In this document: piece by piece, positions 1 to 7,045 of the stretch
Position numbering within the stretch: position 1 is the stretch's first letter
Layout of the letters: the number at the start of each line of letters is the position of its first letter
Translations under genes and position numbers: made by a program
Virus record (IMG/VR): IMGVR_UViG_3300020436_000082
Span: 1-26,004 of that record
DNA length: 26,004 nucleotides
Origin: a virus
Direction: 5' to 3' (one strand)
Notes under the pieces: generated by a model
Databases searched by the model: none
The model's input: the letters and a program-made list of their open reading frames with translations, nothing else
What the model was told of the DNA's origin: nothing

Positions 1-370
1 CCTCTAATGCCCTGCGAACCTCTGTATCAAAATTATATACATCTAATTGATATTCTAATGCACGCTCTAAAACAGTTGCAACTGTCCTGGCAACAGGGTC
101 ATTATTTCGATATCTGCGATTAACTTTTGGTCTAGGTGTTTTGTAATATAATGCAGATTTTAATGTATCCGTATTAGAATATAAAATATTCATACGAATT
201 TCCCTGCTGACTCGATCAGGGGAATCATCCCTATACCGATCAATAATATCCATACAACGCTCGCGCCATTGCTCCTCAAACTTTAATGCCTGGTTGATGG
301 TTTTTGTCCAATACCCTGCACGCTCTTTTTGGTTCTTTGGCTCTGCATCATACATTTGTTCTTCAGCCAT
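1..370 (-). CDS. Portal protein, N-terminal part (runs off the left edge)
   Basis: Reading leftwards from ATG at 370 gives about 123 residues beginning MAEEQMYDAEPK, with no stop before the window edge. The stretch with NILYSNTDTLKSALYY followed by KTPRPKVNRRYR and an Arg/Glu-rich helix (VLERALEYQLDVYNFD) is typical of the N-terminus of portal proteins from P22-like and related podoviruses. The portal forms the dodecameric ring at the capsid vertex through which DNA enters and leaves. The start codon overlaps the large terminase stop by one base (TAATG), so the two are translationally coupled, and terminase-portal is the standard packaging order. The rest of the gene, and probably scaffold and capsid genes, lie outside. 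The assignment rests on remembered family features and gene order. Confidence 0.8.
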   Translation of the reverse strand, partial: MAEEQMYDAEPKNQKERAGYWTKTINQALKFEEQWRERCMDIIDRYRDDSPDRVSREIRMNILYSNTDTLKSALYYKTPRPKVNRRYRNNDPVARTVATVLERALEYQLDVYNFDTEVRRALE

Positions 371-1806
371 TATAATCTCCAACCTTGCGGTTTATTGCTA
401 TTAGCTCGATCCATGCCTTGCATCATTTCTTCGATTGTCGGCGGCCGCCAGATATCTTCTTCGATTTCTGGTTTTTTCCTGGTGTACGGCCTAGCCATGC
501 AAGCATAACGGATTTCGTCTGCACAATGATCCTCTGAATCGGTACAAACATCCTCAATTCGATGCTTGTCATGCACCAATACAGGAAGTGTACGAATTGT
601 GTCCGTACAGTTTTTAAATATGTAAAGCATCGGTTTACCATCATCGCCCATTAACCTCTGTCTTAGTTGATCCCATCCTGCAACGCGGCTATTATCCGCC
701 CTGCGAAACATTACGCCCATTTTGGATAATCGTTCTCCAATACTAGGCCCACCATCAAATTTCCATATACTCGGATCACCTACTGAAAAATCTATTCTTT
801 CATGCTGTTCTCTGGAGCGTATACCAGCTCCAACTTCCTCAGCAGATAATCGCAACCCACGATTTGGGCCTGCAGCACCATACCATTCTCGATAACGCAC
901 TAAAGCATTGTCTGGAATTGTATCGTGTCCTTGTGCAACAGCCCACCATCCTACACTAAAAGGTGCAGATGATCCCCAATCAAAAGAACGATATTTTGTC
1001 CAATATTCAGGTATTTCAAACGGCTGTATTACATGAAGATCGCGTTTCCATATATCGCCAAAAAACGATCCAACGACCAAATCCCAATCGCCAACACGCA
1101 ACGCCCTTGCTAATTCCTCTGGCAATCCACTAAAACTGCTTGCATAAGTTGGATCAATATATTTGTTATCTTCCATTCTTGATGGAATATACATTGTAAC
1201 CCATCCCTTATCTTTGGGATTGTCAGGATCACGCATTGTATGATCGTAAAAATAACTTTCTGATGGAGCAGGGTCAATATAAAGGGCTTTTAAATAATTA
1301 TGACTCTGCCCACCAGGATTTGCGGTCATTACCAATCGAGGGAGAAATGCAATTTGTTTTGGTTCATAACCGCCTAAGCGCATTCGTGATTTAATATATC
1401 CAAGCTGATAAGCAGTCATTTGTCCTGCTTCATCTATGCCTGCAAAATGAATTTCTGTGCCTTGTATTCGATCACAATCGGAATCACGCTCTAAATACTG
1501 AAATTGTATGGTTGATCCATTATGAAACGTAAAACGCTTTCGTGATTCATTATACTCGCCTAAACTTGGCGGCATTTCCTTGCGTAAGGGCTGTATATGG
1601 TTTGCATCCAACTCTGGCAAAGACCTGCGAAAAATAAACGCATTTAAACCAGGATTTTCTAAACAAAATGCTATACAATCCCATCGTAAGGCATGACTTT
1701 TGCCACCACCTGCCGCACCACCAAACAATATTTGTTTTGCTTTACATTGATGCAACAACACTTGTTTTGGCTGCGGATTATAGTCAAGTTTAATTGTTTT
1801 CGTCAT
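370..1806 (-). CDS. terL: Terminase large subunit (packaging ATPase/nuclease)
   Basis: A 478-residue protein with both halves of a phage packaging motor. The ATPase has a Walker A loop GGAAGGGKS at residues 29-37 and a Walker B with catalytic acid GIDEAG (D125, E126). The C-terminal RNase-H-like nuclease starts at FDWGSSAPFSVGWW (D276), the usual first metal-binding Asp. Length is normal for the family. It pumps DNA into the prohead through the portal and cuts concatemers. Its ATG at 1806 touches the stop of the upstream polyvalent-protein gene, and its stop overlaps the portal start. Unusually, two large effector-like genes and two tiny basic genes separate it from the small subunit. Confidence 0.95.
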   Translation of the reverse strand: MTKTIKLDYNPQPKQVLLHQCKAKQILFGGAAGGGKSHALRWDCIAFCLENPGLNAFIFRRSLPELDANHIQPLRKEMPPSLGEYNESRKRFTFHNGSTIQFQYLERDSDCDRIQGTEIHFAGIDEAGQMTAYQLGYIKSRMRLGGYEPKQIAFLPRLVMTANPGGQSHNYLKALYIDPAPSESYFYDHTMRDPDNPKDKGWVTMYIPSRMEDNKYIDPTYASSFSGLPEELARALRVGDWDLVVGSFFGDIWKRDLHVIQPFEIPEYWTKYRSFDWGSSAPFSVGWWAVAQGHDTIPDNALVRYREWYGAAGPNRGLRLSAEEVGAGIRSREQHERIDFSVGDPSIWKFDGGPSIGERLSKMGVMFRRADNSRVAGWDQLRQRLMGDDGKPMLYIFKNCTDTIRTLPVLVHDKHRIEDVCTDSEDHCADEIRYACMARPYTRKKPEIEEDIWRPPTIEEMMQGMDRANSNKPQGWRL

Positions 1807-3755
1807 TATGGTAGTAAGTTTTCATACCCTTGCGGCGGAGGTTCATCGATTTTTGGAAAATCATCAGGCGGAAATATAGAGCGTTCGTCTGGACTTCCCG
1901 ATCTTCTACCTACAAGTCTAGCTTCTGCTTCACCTAAAGTATCATAATAAATATTTCTACTAAAAATGGACTGAGGTTTAATTTGTGTAAGATTTGCTGC
2001 ATAAGGATAGCGAGGGTCTTTTTCATAAAATTCTAACGCCCTTTTGGCATCCCTGTATTTAAAAGCATCCTCTGACGTTTTATCACGCTTTCTTTCCGCT
2101 TTACCTATACGGCTTTTTATTTCTTTTGCTGTTAAAGTGTTTGCTAAATTTGCACCGCCTGCAGTTTCGTTTTCAATTTTCTTTGCAAGTTTTTCAAATG
2201 CCAGGCTAATATATTTTTCTCGCTCTGGTGTTTTGCGTTTTTTATAGGTTATTCCTGTTTCGTCAAAAATCTCACGCCGTATTTCATCGCTGTATTTATA
2301 CCAATAACCATTATTGAATAATAAACGCGGCTGATGGCTGTCTAATAACGCCTTTTCTCTAAAATACTTAATTCTATCTGCATGATACAAATTAGATAAT
2401 TCTGCTTGTAATCCTAAATTTTCATAAAAGTTATCGTTAGTTTCTTTTATAATTCTCTTTTTTTCATTAATTGCGTTTTGCAATCTATTACCAATATTAG
2501 GATCGATAGGATTTGCTCCTTTAGAAAAGCCCTCTATTTCTTGTACTGCGTGTTGTATTTCGTGAAATAAAGTATCTCTGATTACTTTTTTAAAATCTTT
2601 TGCTTTTATCTCTTTGGTTTTTAAATGTTGCAACCCACCTATTAAATTGGACAAGCTTATGCCTATTTCCTTATTTTTTTGACTAAAATAACCTCCCTCT
2701 GTAACAGGTTCTTTTTGATAAAAATTAACCTTATAATTTGCTAATTGTGGATAGGCTTCAAATAACTCAGGATGCTCTAATATCTCACCCAAAGTAGTAA
2801 TTTTACTTACTTTTCCGTTTTCTAGTTTTGAATCTGGAAACCTTATCTCAAAAGCATCGCTTGTAATTGTATCTGATAAGACAGGTTTGTTATCATCTAT
2901 GCCTAAGTTTATTTTAGCGGTGCTATCATCAATTTCAAAACGATACTGCTGATCTGGAAATTTAAACAAGCCTTTTCCATATTCTCGTTCTGTGTCTCTA
3001 AAAAAACTAAACGGCGTTGTTTTTTTCAATGCCTGGTCATAATCTTCAAAGATTTTTTGTGTGTTTAAATCACCTGAAAAAATAATTTTATCCAATTCAT
3101 TACTTAAACTTTTTTCCCTTTTTGTTAGGTCATCTGTTACCGCATCGCCTAATTGCATTCTTCCCATTGTTAGCATCTGCTGCACAGATTCTTTTTCTTT
3201 TTTTAATTGTTCGTATCGATTTAAGTTTTCAGTAATTTCCAGTCTTTTTTTCTTGTCTGGAAATGTCTTTGCAAGTTTGCCTGCAAAAACACCTATAGCA
3301 CCCTCTGGCACTACGCCTGGTAATTGCGATGTTAATGCACCTAAAACGCCAAACTCGGTTACAAAATCTGTGGCATCTGCAATAAATTGTGGATTATTTC
3401 GCATTTGATTTACATTACCATATTCGCCTTTTGCTATACGGCGCGGTATTGTAAAAGCCTTATAGGTTTCTTGCAAAAATTTTGGTACTGCAAATGTAAA
3501 CGCACCCTCTTTTGTTTCACCTATCGGCGCTAATTCGCCACGAAACGCCAGAGGTTCATTAGGTTTACCTGCTAAAGCTGCGCCAAAATCACTTAGTCCC
3601 TGTTTGAAAATTTGCCCCACATTTGTTTCACCAGATAATTCATCAACAGGAGGTTTTATTTTACCTGAAAAAAAACGACTGTCGCTAAAAGGGTCGTTTC
3701 GCTTTTCTTGCATTAGCCTTTGTGCCAACAAGCGTTGTTGTAACCCATTTACCAT
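1806..3755 (-). CDS. Large polyvalent protein with HExxH metallopeptidase-like domain (LPD23-like)
   Basis: A 649-residue protein. Residues 1-51 form a tag shared with the neighbouring gene at 3767-5449 (NGLQQRLLAQ, then PFSDSRFFSGKI). A Phe/Ala/Gly-rich part follows, then a coiled, Lys/Glu-rich stretch at about 170-240. The second half holds LFHEIQHAVQEIEGF with the zinc-binding HEIQH near residues 395-399, and a C-terminal GEAEARLVGRR near residue 606 that could give a third ligand. This pairing is what I remember of the large-polyvalent-protein-associated domain LPD23 of phage and conjugative-element proteins that are delivered with DNA. I infer a virion-carried protease or protease-like effector acting early in the infected cell. 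Position between terS and terL supports packaging with DNA. The substrate is unknown. Confidence 0.7.
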   Translation of the reverse strand: MVNGLQQRLLAQRLMQEKRNDPFSDSRFFSGKIKPPVDELSGETNVGQIFKQGLSDFGAALAGKPNEPLAFRGELAPIGETKEGAFTFAVPKFLQETYKAFTIPRRIAKGEYGNVNQMRNNPQFIADATDFVTEFGVLGALTSQLPGVVPEGAIGVFAGKLAKTFPDKKKRLEITENLNRYEQLKKEKESVQQMLTMGRMQLGDAVTDDLTKREKSLSNELDKIIFSGDLNTQKIFEDYDQALKKTTPFSFFRDTEREYGKGLFKFPDQQYRFEIDDSTAKINLGIDDNKPVLSDTITSDAFEIRFPDSKLENGKVSKITTLGEILEHPELFEAYPQLANYKVNFYQKEPVTEGGYFSQKNKEIGISLSNLIGGLQHLKTKEIKAKDFKKVIRDTLFHEIQHAVQEIEGFSKGANPIDPNIGNRLQNAINEKKRIIKETNDNFYENLGLQAELSNLYHADRIKYFREKALLDSHQPRLLFNNGYWYKYSDEIRREIFDETGITYKKRKTPEREKYISLAFEKLAKKIENETAGGANLANTLTAKEIKSRIGKAERKRDKTSEDAFKYRDAKRALEFYEKDPRYPYAANLTQIKPQSIFSRNIYYDTLGEAEARLVGRRSGSPDERSIFPPDDFPKIDEPPPQGYENLLP

Positions 3756-3766
3756 AATAAACTCGT

Positions 3767-5449
3767 TTAATTGTTTTCGTCATCTTTAAAAATGCTTGCG
3801 CTTTTTGCAAGACCTGTAACAGCCACAGGGCCAACAATGCCGTATTTGGCAAGTATGTTTATTAGGTTCTCGTCAAAGATGACGTAATTGCTTGACCTAT
3901 TTCCTATCTCTGTATTAGCCCAATCTTCAGCCTCTTTTTGAGTCTTGTATGGCTTACTTGTGGTAATTACTCGACCACTTCCTCCAAGTCCTGTCTGTCT
4001 GTTTGGGTCATCTAATACAATTTTTGCTTGAAACTGACCATCATCTAGTTTGTTAATACCTAACAACTCGCCACCGAATGTATTTCGTGATGCGTTATCT
4101 AAGTATTTTATGCCTTTGATGCCAAATTCGTTCATTATTTCAGATGCAATCTTTGGAGTGCTGCCTAATGGGTTTCCTATATAACCAGTAACAGTTTTAT
4201 CATCTAGCATTTTAGTATTTACTAATTTCAAAAAAGGATCTTCATTAATCATTTTTTCAAAATCAAGTTGGCTTATTTCTTTTTTTAGTCTTCTAACATT
4301 GTTATCTGCTATTTTATTTATACCTGCTTCAACTTGACTTTCCAATTCTTGTCTGAATAAACCACCACTAAGACTCAAATCTAATTTAAAAAATCTATTT
4401 TCAGCAAATGGCATAATTTCAATTATTTCTTGAACCTTATCTTGCATATTTTTAGATTGTTCATTAATCGGAATGTCATGGTTTATTAAATTATCAGTTA
4501 CAGTTTTTATATTAACTTTGTAGGTTTTACCCTTTAATTTCTTTAGTCCACCTTTTTCCTGTATATTTCTAAGTGTTATCAAATCCTGTTCTGCTAGCAT
4601 ACTAGCTTCAGTATTAGGATTGTTTTGAATAATTCTTTCGGCTCTATTTATAGGCTTTTCTATATTCCCATCATGGTCTAAAATTGATGTTCTTATGTTT
4701 GGATTTTTTATTCTTAGCGTACCATCTCCTTGAGGCTCATAAGGGTCAAACAACCTACCATCAGGAGTCTCAAATCTATCTTCTGAAATTTTGTTCTTAT
4801 AAAACTTCGCTATGTCTTCAGTATCAGTAAAATATAATCCATACCCAAAAACCTGTGCGCCTTCGCCTGTACCCATCTTATCCATGCGAAACTGGTCAAA
4901 GTCAGCACCACTTCCATGAAAAGCAATAATGCCAGGCTGTGTATCTGTTGGCGGTTCTACTTTGGCTATATCACCTGGTTTTACATCATCTACTGTCTTA
5001 GATGCCTTAGAACTCCCTTTTAATGCCTTACCTAACTGACTTGCGCCTTTCATTGCAGCGGCTGGAGCAACTAATACAGGCGCAAAAGGTGCTGCAGCTA
5101 ACATCACATCACCACCTGCACCAAGCGTTTGTAATCCTGCATCCAACAAATTACCCTGTCTTACATTCTCTGCAAAACTCGGTAATGTCTGTCCTGGATT
5201 CATAGGATCAGGTGCAAAACCCAAAACATCAGAAAATCCACTACCAGGTGTAAACATCGCTCCTGTTGCACCTACTGCATAAGGAATAGACGCACCTTTG
5301 AAAATTTGTTCTCTTGTAATATCCTCTGATAAATCCTCTGCAGGAGGCCTAATTTTGCCAGAAAAAAAACGGCTATCACTAAATGGATTATCCCTATTTT
5401 CTCGCATCAATCCTTGTGCTAACAAGCGCTGCTGTAATCCATTCGCCAT
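3767..5449 (-). CDS. Large polyvalent protein with ADP-ribosyltransferase-like domain (ART-PolyVal type)
   Basis: A 560-residue protein. Residues 1-51 repeat the tag of the next gene downstream (about 35 of 51 identical by eye). A Gly/Ala/Pro-rich hydrophobic part covers about 55-150. The catalytic-type domain follows: FHGSGADFDQF near residue 177, GYGLYFTDTEDIAKFYK, the later KGIKYLDNASRN, and a C-terminal NYVIFDENLINILAKYG. These are the signature blocks I know from ADP-ribosyltransferase domains of polyvalent proteins, where HGS binds NAD and the YVVFD-type end closes the domain. It probably modifies a host target after injection with phage DNA. Its ATG overlaps the stop of the poly-Lys gene (TAATG), and 11 bp separate it from the metallopeptidase gene. 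The target is unknown and activity is untested. Confidence 0.75.
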   Translation of the reverse strand: MANGLQQRLLAQGLMRENRDNPFSDSRFFSGKIRPPAEDLSEDITREQIFKGASIPYAVGATGAMFTPGSGFSDVLGFAPDPMNPGQTLPSFAENVRQGNLLDAGLQTLGAGGDVMLAAAPFAPVLVAPAAAMKGASQLGKALKGSSKASKTVDDVKPGDIAKVEPPTDTQPGIIAFHGSGADFDQFRMDKMGTGEGAQVFGYGLYFTDTEDIAKFYKNKISEDRFETPDGRLFDPYEPQGDGTLRIKNPNIRTSILDHDGNIEKPINRAERIIQNNPNTEASMLAEQDLITLRNIQEKGGLKKLKGKTYKVNIKTVTDNLINHDIPINEQSKNMQDKVQEIIEIMPFAENRFFKLDLSLSGGLFRQELESQVEAGINKIADNNVRRLKKEISQLDFEKMINEDPFLKLVNTKMLDDKTVTGYIGNPLGSTPKIASEIMNEFGIKGIKYLDNASRNTFGGELLGINKLDDGQFQAKIVLDDPNRQTGLGGSGRVITTSKPYKTQKEAEDWANTEIGNRSSNYVIFDENLINILAKYGIVGPVAVTGLAKSASIFKDDENN

Positions 5450-5574
5450 TATACACTCTTTTTCTTCTTCTTCTTCTTTTTCAACCCTCTAAAGTCCGCA
5501 GCAGTTATTTTCGTTCTTGGTGCTGCAACCTGTGCTAGTTTTTTTTGTTTTGGTGAATATTTACGAAATGGCAT
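5449..5574 (-). CDS. 41-residue basic protein ending in an eight-lysine run
   Basis: Translation from ATG at 5574 gives 41 residues: MPFRKYSPKQKKLAQVAAPR, then TKITAADFRGL, eight lysines, SV and stop. It is joined to its neighbours by TAATG at both ends, which argues strongly for a real gene despite its size. The block PRTKITAADF is one I associate with small proteins in marine phage genomes, but no function is known to me. The charge suggests binding to packaged DNA. The lysine run is encoded by a GAA/AAG microsatellite (TTC repeats on the plus strand near 5462-5482), a possible slippage site. Confidence 0.7.
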   Translation of the reverse strand: MPFRKYSPKQKKLAQVAAPRTKITAADFRGLKKKKKKKKSV

Positions 5575-5732
5575 TACTTCCCTACCTTTTTCATCGCTGC
5601 TTTATGTGCCTGTGTAAAGGTCTTACCCATACGCATCAGTTTACGCATTTCTGTCATGTGCTTTGCTGTATGGTGTACCTTATGTTTTTTTAAAGCATCC
5701 AACTGACGTTTTGTTAATGTTTTCATGCGCAT
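5574..5732 (-). CDS. Lys/His-rich small protein (50-52 residues)
   Basis: ATG at 5732 (or an in-frame ATG at 5726) opens a frame of 52 or 50 residues: MRMKTLTKRQLDALKKHKVH, then HTAKHMTEMRKLMRMGKTFT and QAHKAAMKKVGK. The stop overlaps the next start (TAATG). The pattern of paired HH, KHM and a C-terminal AHKAAMKKVGK resembles a family of tiny basic proteins that I remember from marine phages and some large DNA viruses, all without assigned function. I infer a DNA-binding virion or nucleoid-like role. It is the first gene after the repeat-rich gap following terS. Neither start has a strong ribosome binding site, so the exact start is uncertain. Confidence 0.65.
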   Translation of the reverse strand: MRMKTLTKRQLDALKKHKVHHTAKHMTEMRKLMRMGKTFTQAHKAAMKKVGK

Positions 5733-5743
5733 TGTTTTTCCTA

Positions 5744-5789
5744 TGCAACCTGTGCAACCAAAATTTTGTAGTGCAACCTGTGTGCAACC
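5744..5789. repeat. Four direct copies of TGCAACC in the terS downstream gap
   Basis: TGCAACC starts at 5744, 5753, 5772 and 5783, mostly in the longer form TGCAACCTGTG. More copies lie close by at 5524 and, inside terS, at 6122 and 6343, with reverse copies (GGTTGCA) at 6316 and 6362. A single heptamer should hardly occur once in this stretch by chance. Being clustered at and next to terS, these could be recognition sites for the small terminase (pac or cos). That is inference. Confidence 0.5.
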
Positions 5790-5869
5790 TTTTTTGTGTG
5801 TGTGCGTGTGTGTTTGATATACGTTTTCGTTGACTGCAAAACCTGCCAGGTGGGGTCATGCTATGGGGA

Positions 5870-5891
5870 GGTGTTCAGATTTTAGGACACC
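5870..5891. repeat. Inverted repeat GGTGTTC / GGACACC
   Basis: GGTGTTC (5870-5876) and GGACACC (5885-5891) pair over 6 of 7 positions around an 8-base centre, 35 bp past the terS stop. No T-run follows on the minus strand, so it is a poor intrinsic terminator. The GGACAC/GTGTCC core also occurs as repeats around the attP core (14435-14454, 14690-14743), so a shared binding protein is possible. Confidence 0.4.
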
Positions 5892-5925
5892 TTACTTTTT
5901 GAGTTTGTTGATACACAAGGGTTTG

Positions 5926-6573
5926 CTAGTCTTGGCTCATTGATACATTATCAATGGGCTTAATATTGATAACCTCGTCTGAATCGCCACGACTAATATT
6001 TATCTGAACTGCTAAACTATTGTTATTATTGTCTTTTTGACCAAATGTTTCGCGCTGTGTTTTCTCTAACCACCAACTATCAGCGCGCCAATCTCCCTTA
6101 TCTCCTGCCTTTTTTATGTTTTGCAACCTGGAAGCTACAGCATCGCTCTCTGCTGCGCTACACTCAGAACCAAACTCCTTGTCCCCTTCCATCCATCGAT
6201 TTAACGTACTCAATGAAATCCCAGAACTTCTTGCTGCATGAACTCTAGGAACACCTTGTCTTAGTAAACTAAGTAAACTGTGCCTTCTTTCAGGAGTATC
6301 CTTATCAAACTTTTGGGTTGCAGTCTTAACATATTGCATTTGTGCAACCGCTCTTGGACTAGGTTGCAGTTGCATTCCTGTTTTCTTTTCAGCAATCGAT
6401 CTCGCTTTAGTTACGCTTTTGGTAAAATGTTTCCATCCATATTTTCGAGCGCGTTTATCAATAGCTTGCCTGGATACATCAAAATCTTTCGCAATAGTAA
6501 AAGTAGATTCACCATTTTTGACACGATATTCAATGGTTTCCCAATCAACATTTGTGGGTTGGTAGTTTCGCAT
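5926..6573 (-). CDS. terS: Terminase small subunit-like HTH protein
   Basis: A 215-residue protein. The N-terminus (about 5-50) has a helix-turn-helix of the form TIAKDFDVSRQAIDKRARKYGW. A second HTH-like unit lies in the middle (LLRQGVPRVHAARSSGISLSTLNRWMEGD), followed by a helical region and a mixed C-terminus. Two small HTH units plus oligomerising helices fit small terminases, which pick the DNA end for packaging. It lies in the packaging gene block upstream of terL, though not adjacent to it. The start at 6573 has no Shine-Dalgarno; instead CCTCCT lies upstream, and an in-frame stop rules out an earlier start. Its last codons (KPIDN) contain an exact copy of the attP arm motif. A different DNA-binding role cannot be excluded. 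Confidence 0.7.
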   Translation of the reverse strand: MRNYQPTNVDWETIEYRVKNGESTFTIAKDFDVSRQAIDKRARKYGWKHFTKSVTKARSIAEKKTGMQLQPSPRAVAQMQYVKTATQKFDKDTPERRHSLLSLLRQGVPRVHAARSSGISLSTLNRWMEGDKEFGSECSAAESDAVASRLQNIKKAGDKGDWRADSWWLEKTQRETFGQKDNNNNSLAVQINISRGDSDEVINIKPIDNVSMSQD

Positions 6574-6649
6574 TTTAGGAGGATTGCATAGTTGTGCTAA
6601 TTTTAGAAATTAAGGTAGTCGATTTTGTCGAATCTGTCTATAAAAAAAT

Positions 6650-7045
6650 TTAATTTATTTTTTCTGCTATTGTCATAATTGCTTCTTGCCATCGATATTT
6701 CGCTGTATCTTTGGAACAGCCAGCGACTGCAGCAATTTTACGCCAGGAATATTTTTTTGCTCTAGCCCAGATTAATCTACGTTGTTCGATACTACAATGG
6801 ATTAACCAATATAAACTTTGATCTGCACGATCAATTTGTTCAGGTGATGGTTTGGGTCTACTAATGGTATAGACATTATATCCATAAGCAAGACCTGGAT
6901 CGGTTTTAAATAAAGGCCAGGCATTCATTTTTTGTTTTCTAATTGGTGTAGGCAAGCGTTCAATGACATCAAAACATTCTTCAAAGCGTTCTTCAATTTC
7001 TAATAAACGATTTGTATAATCCGAAATATTGGATAGTGCATTCAT
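6650..7045 (-). CDS. HTH protein of the DUF6362 type
   Basis: The likely start is ATG at 7045 (MNALSNISDYTNRLLEIEER), which overlaps the initiator stop as ATGA, giving 131 residues; a longer upstream frame would run inside the initiator gene. The centre has PRPKPSPEQIDRADQSLYWL and the C-terminus has RRLIWARAKKYSWRKIAAVA followed by GCSKDTAKYRWQEAI, a helix-turn-helix with a conserved Trp-Ala-Arg block. From memory this matches DUF6362, common in alphaproteobacterial phages next to replication or packaging genes. Function is unknown; DNA binding is likely. It ends the replication gene run, 76 bp before terS. Confidence 0.7.
   Translation of the reverse strand: MNALSNISDYTNRLLEIEERFEECFDVIERLPTPIRKQKMNAWPLFKTDPGLAYGYNVYTISRPKPSPEQIDRADQSLYWLIHCSIEQRRLIWARAKKYSWRKIAAVAGCSKDTAKYRWQEAIMTIAEKIN

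Larger units (their letters stand above)
5733..5925. other. Noncoding gap between terS and the small basic genes; candidate packaging region
   Basis: No convincing gene is seen on either strand. The gap holds the TGCAACC repeats, a GT-alternating tract at about 5795-5815 (prone to left-handed DNA), and an inverted repeat at 5870-5891. In a genome where most genes overlap, about 190 bp of free sequence beside terS stands out. It may hold the packaging start site, an internal promoter for the effector/terminase genes, or both. I see no good -35/-10 pair. Confidence 0.4.

Noticed and set aside
5870-5891. Intrinsic terminator after terS
   Set aside because: The stem is imperfect and no T-run follows on the minus strand, so it is kept only as an inverted repeat.
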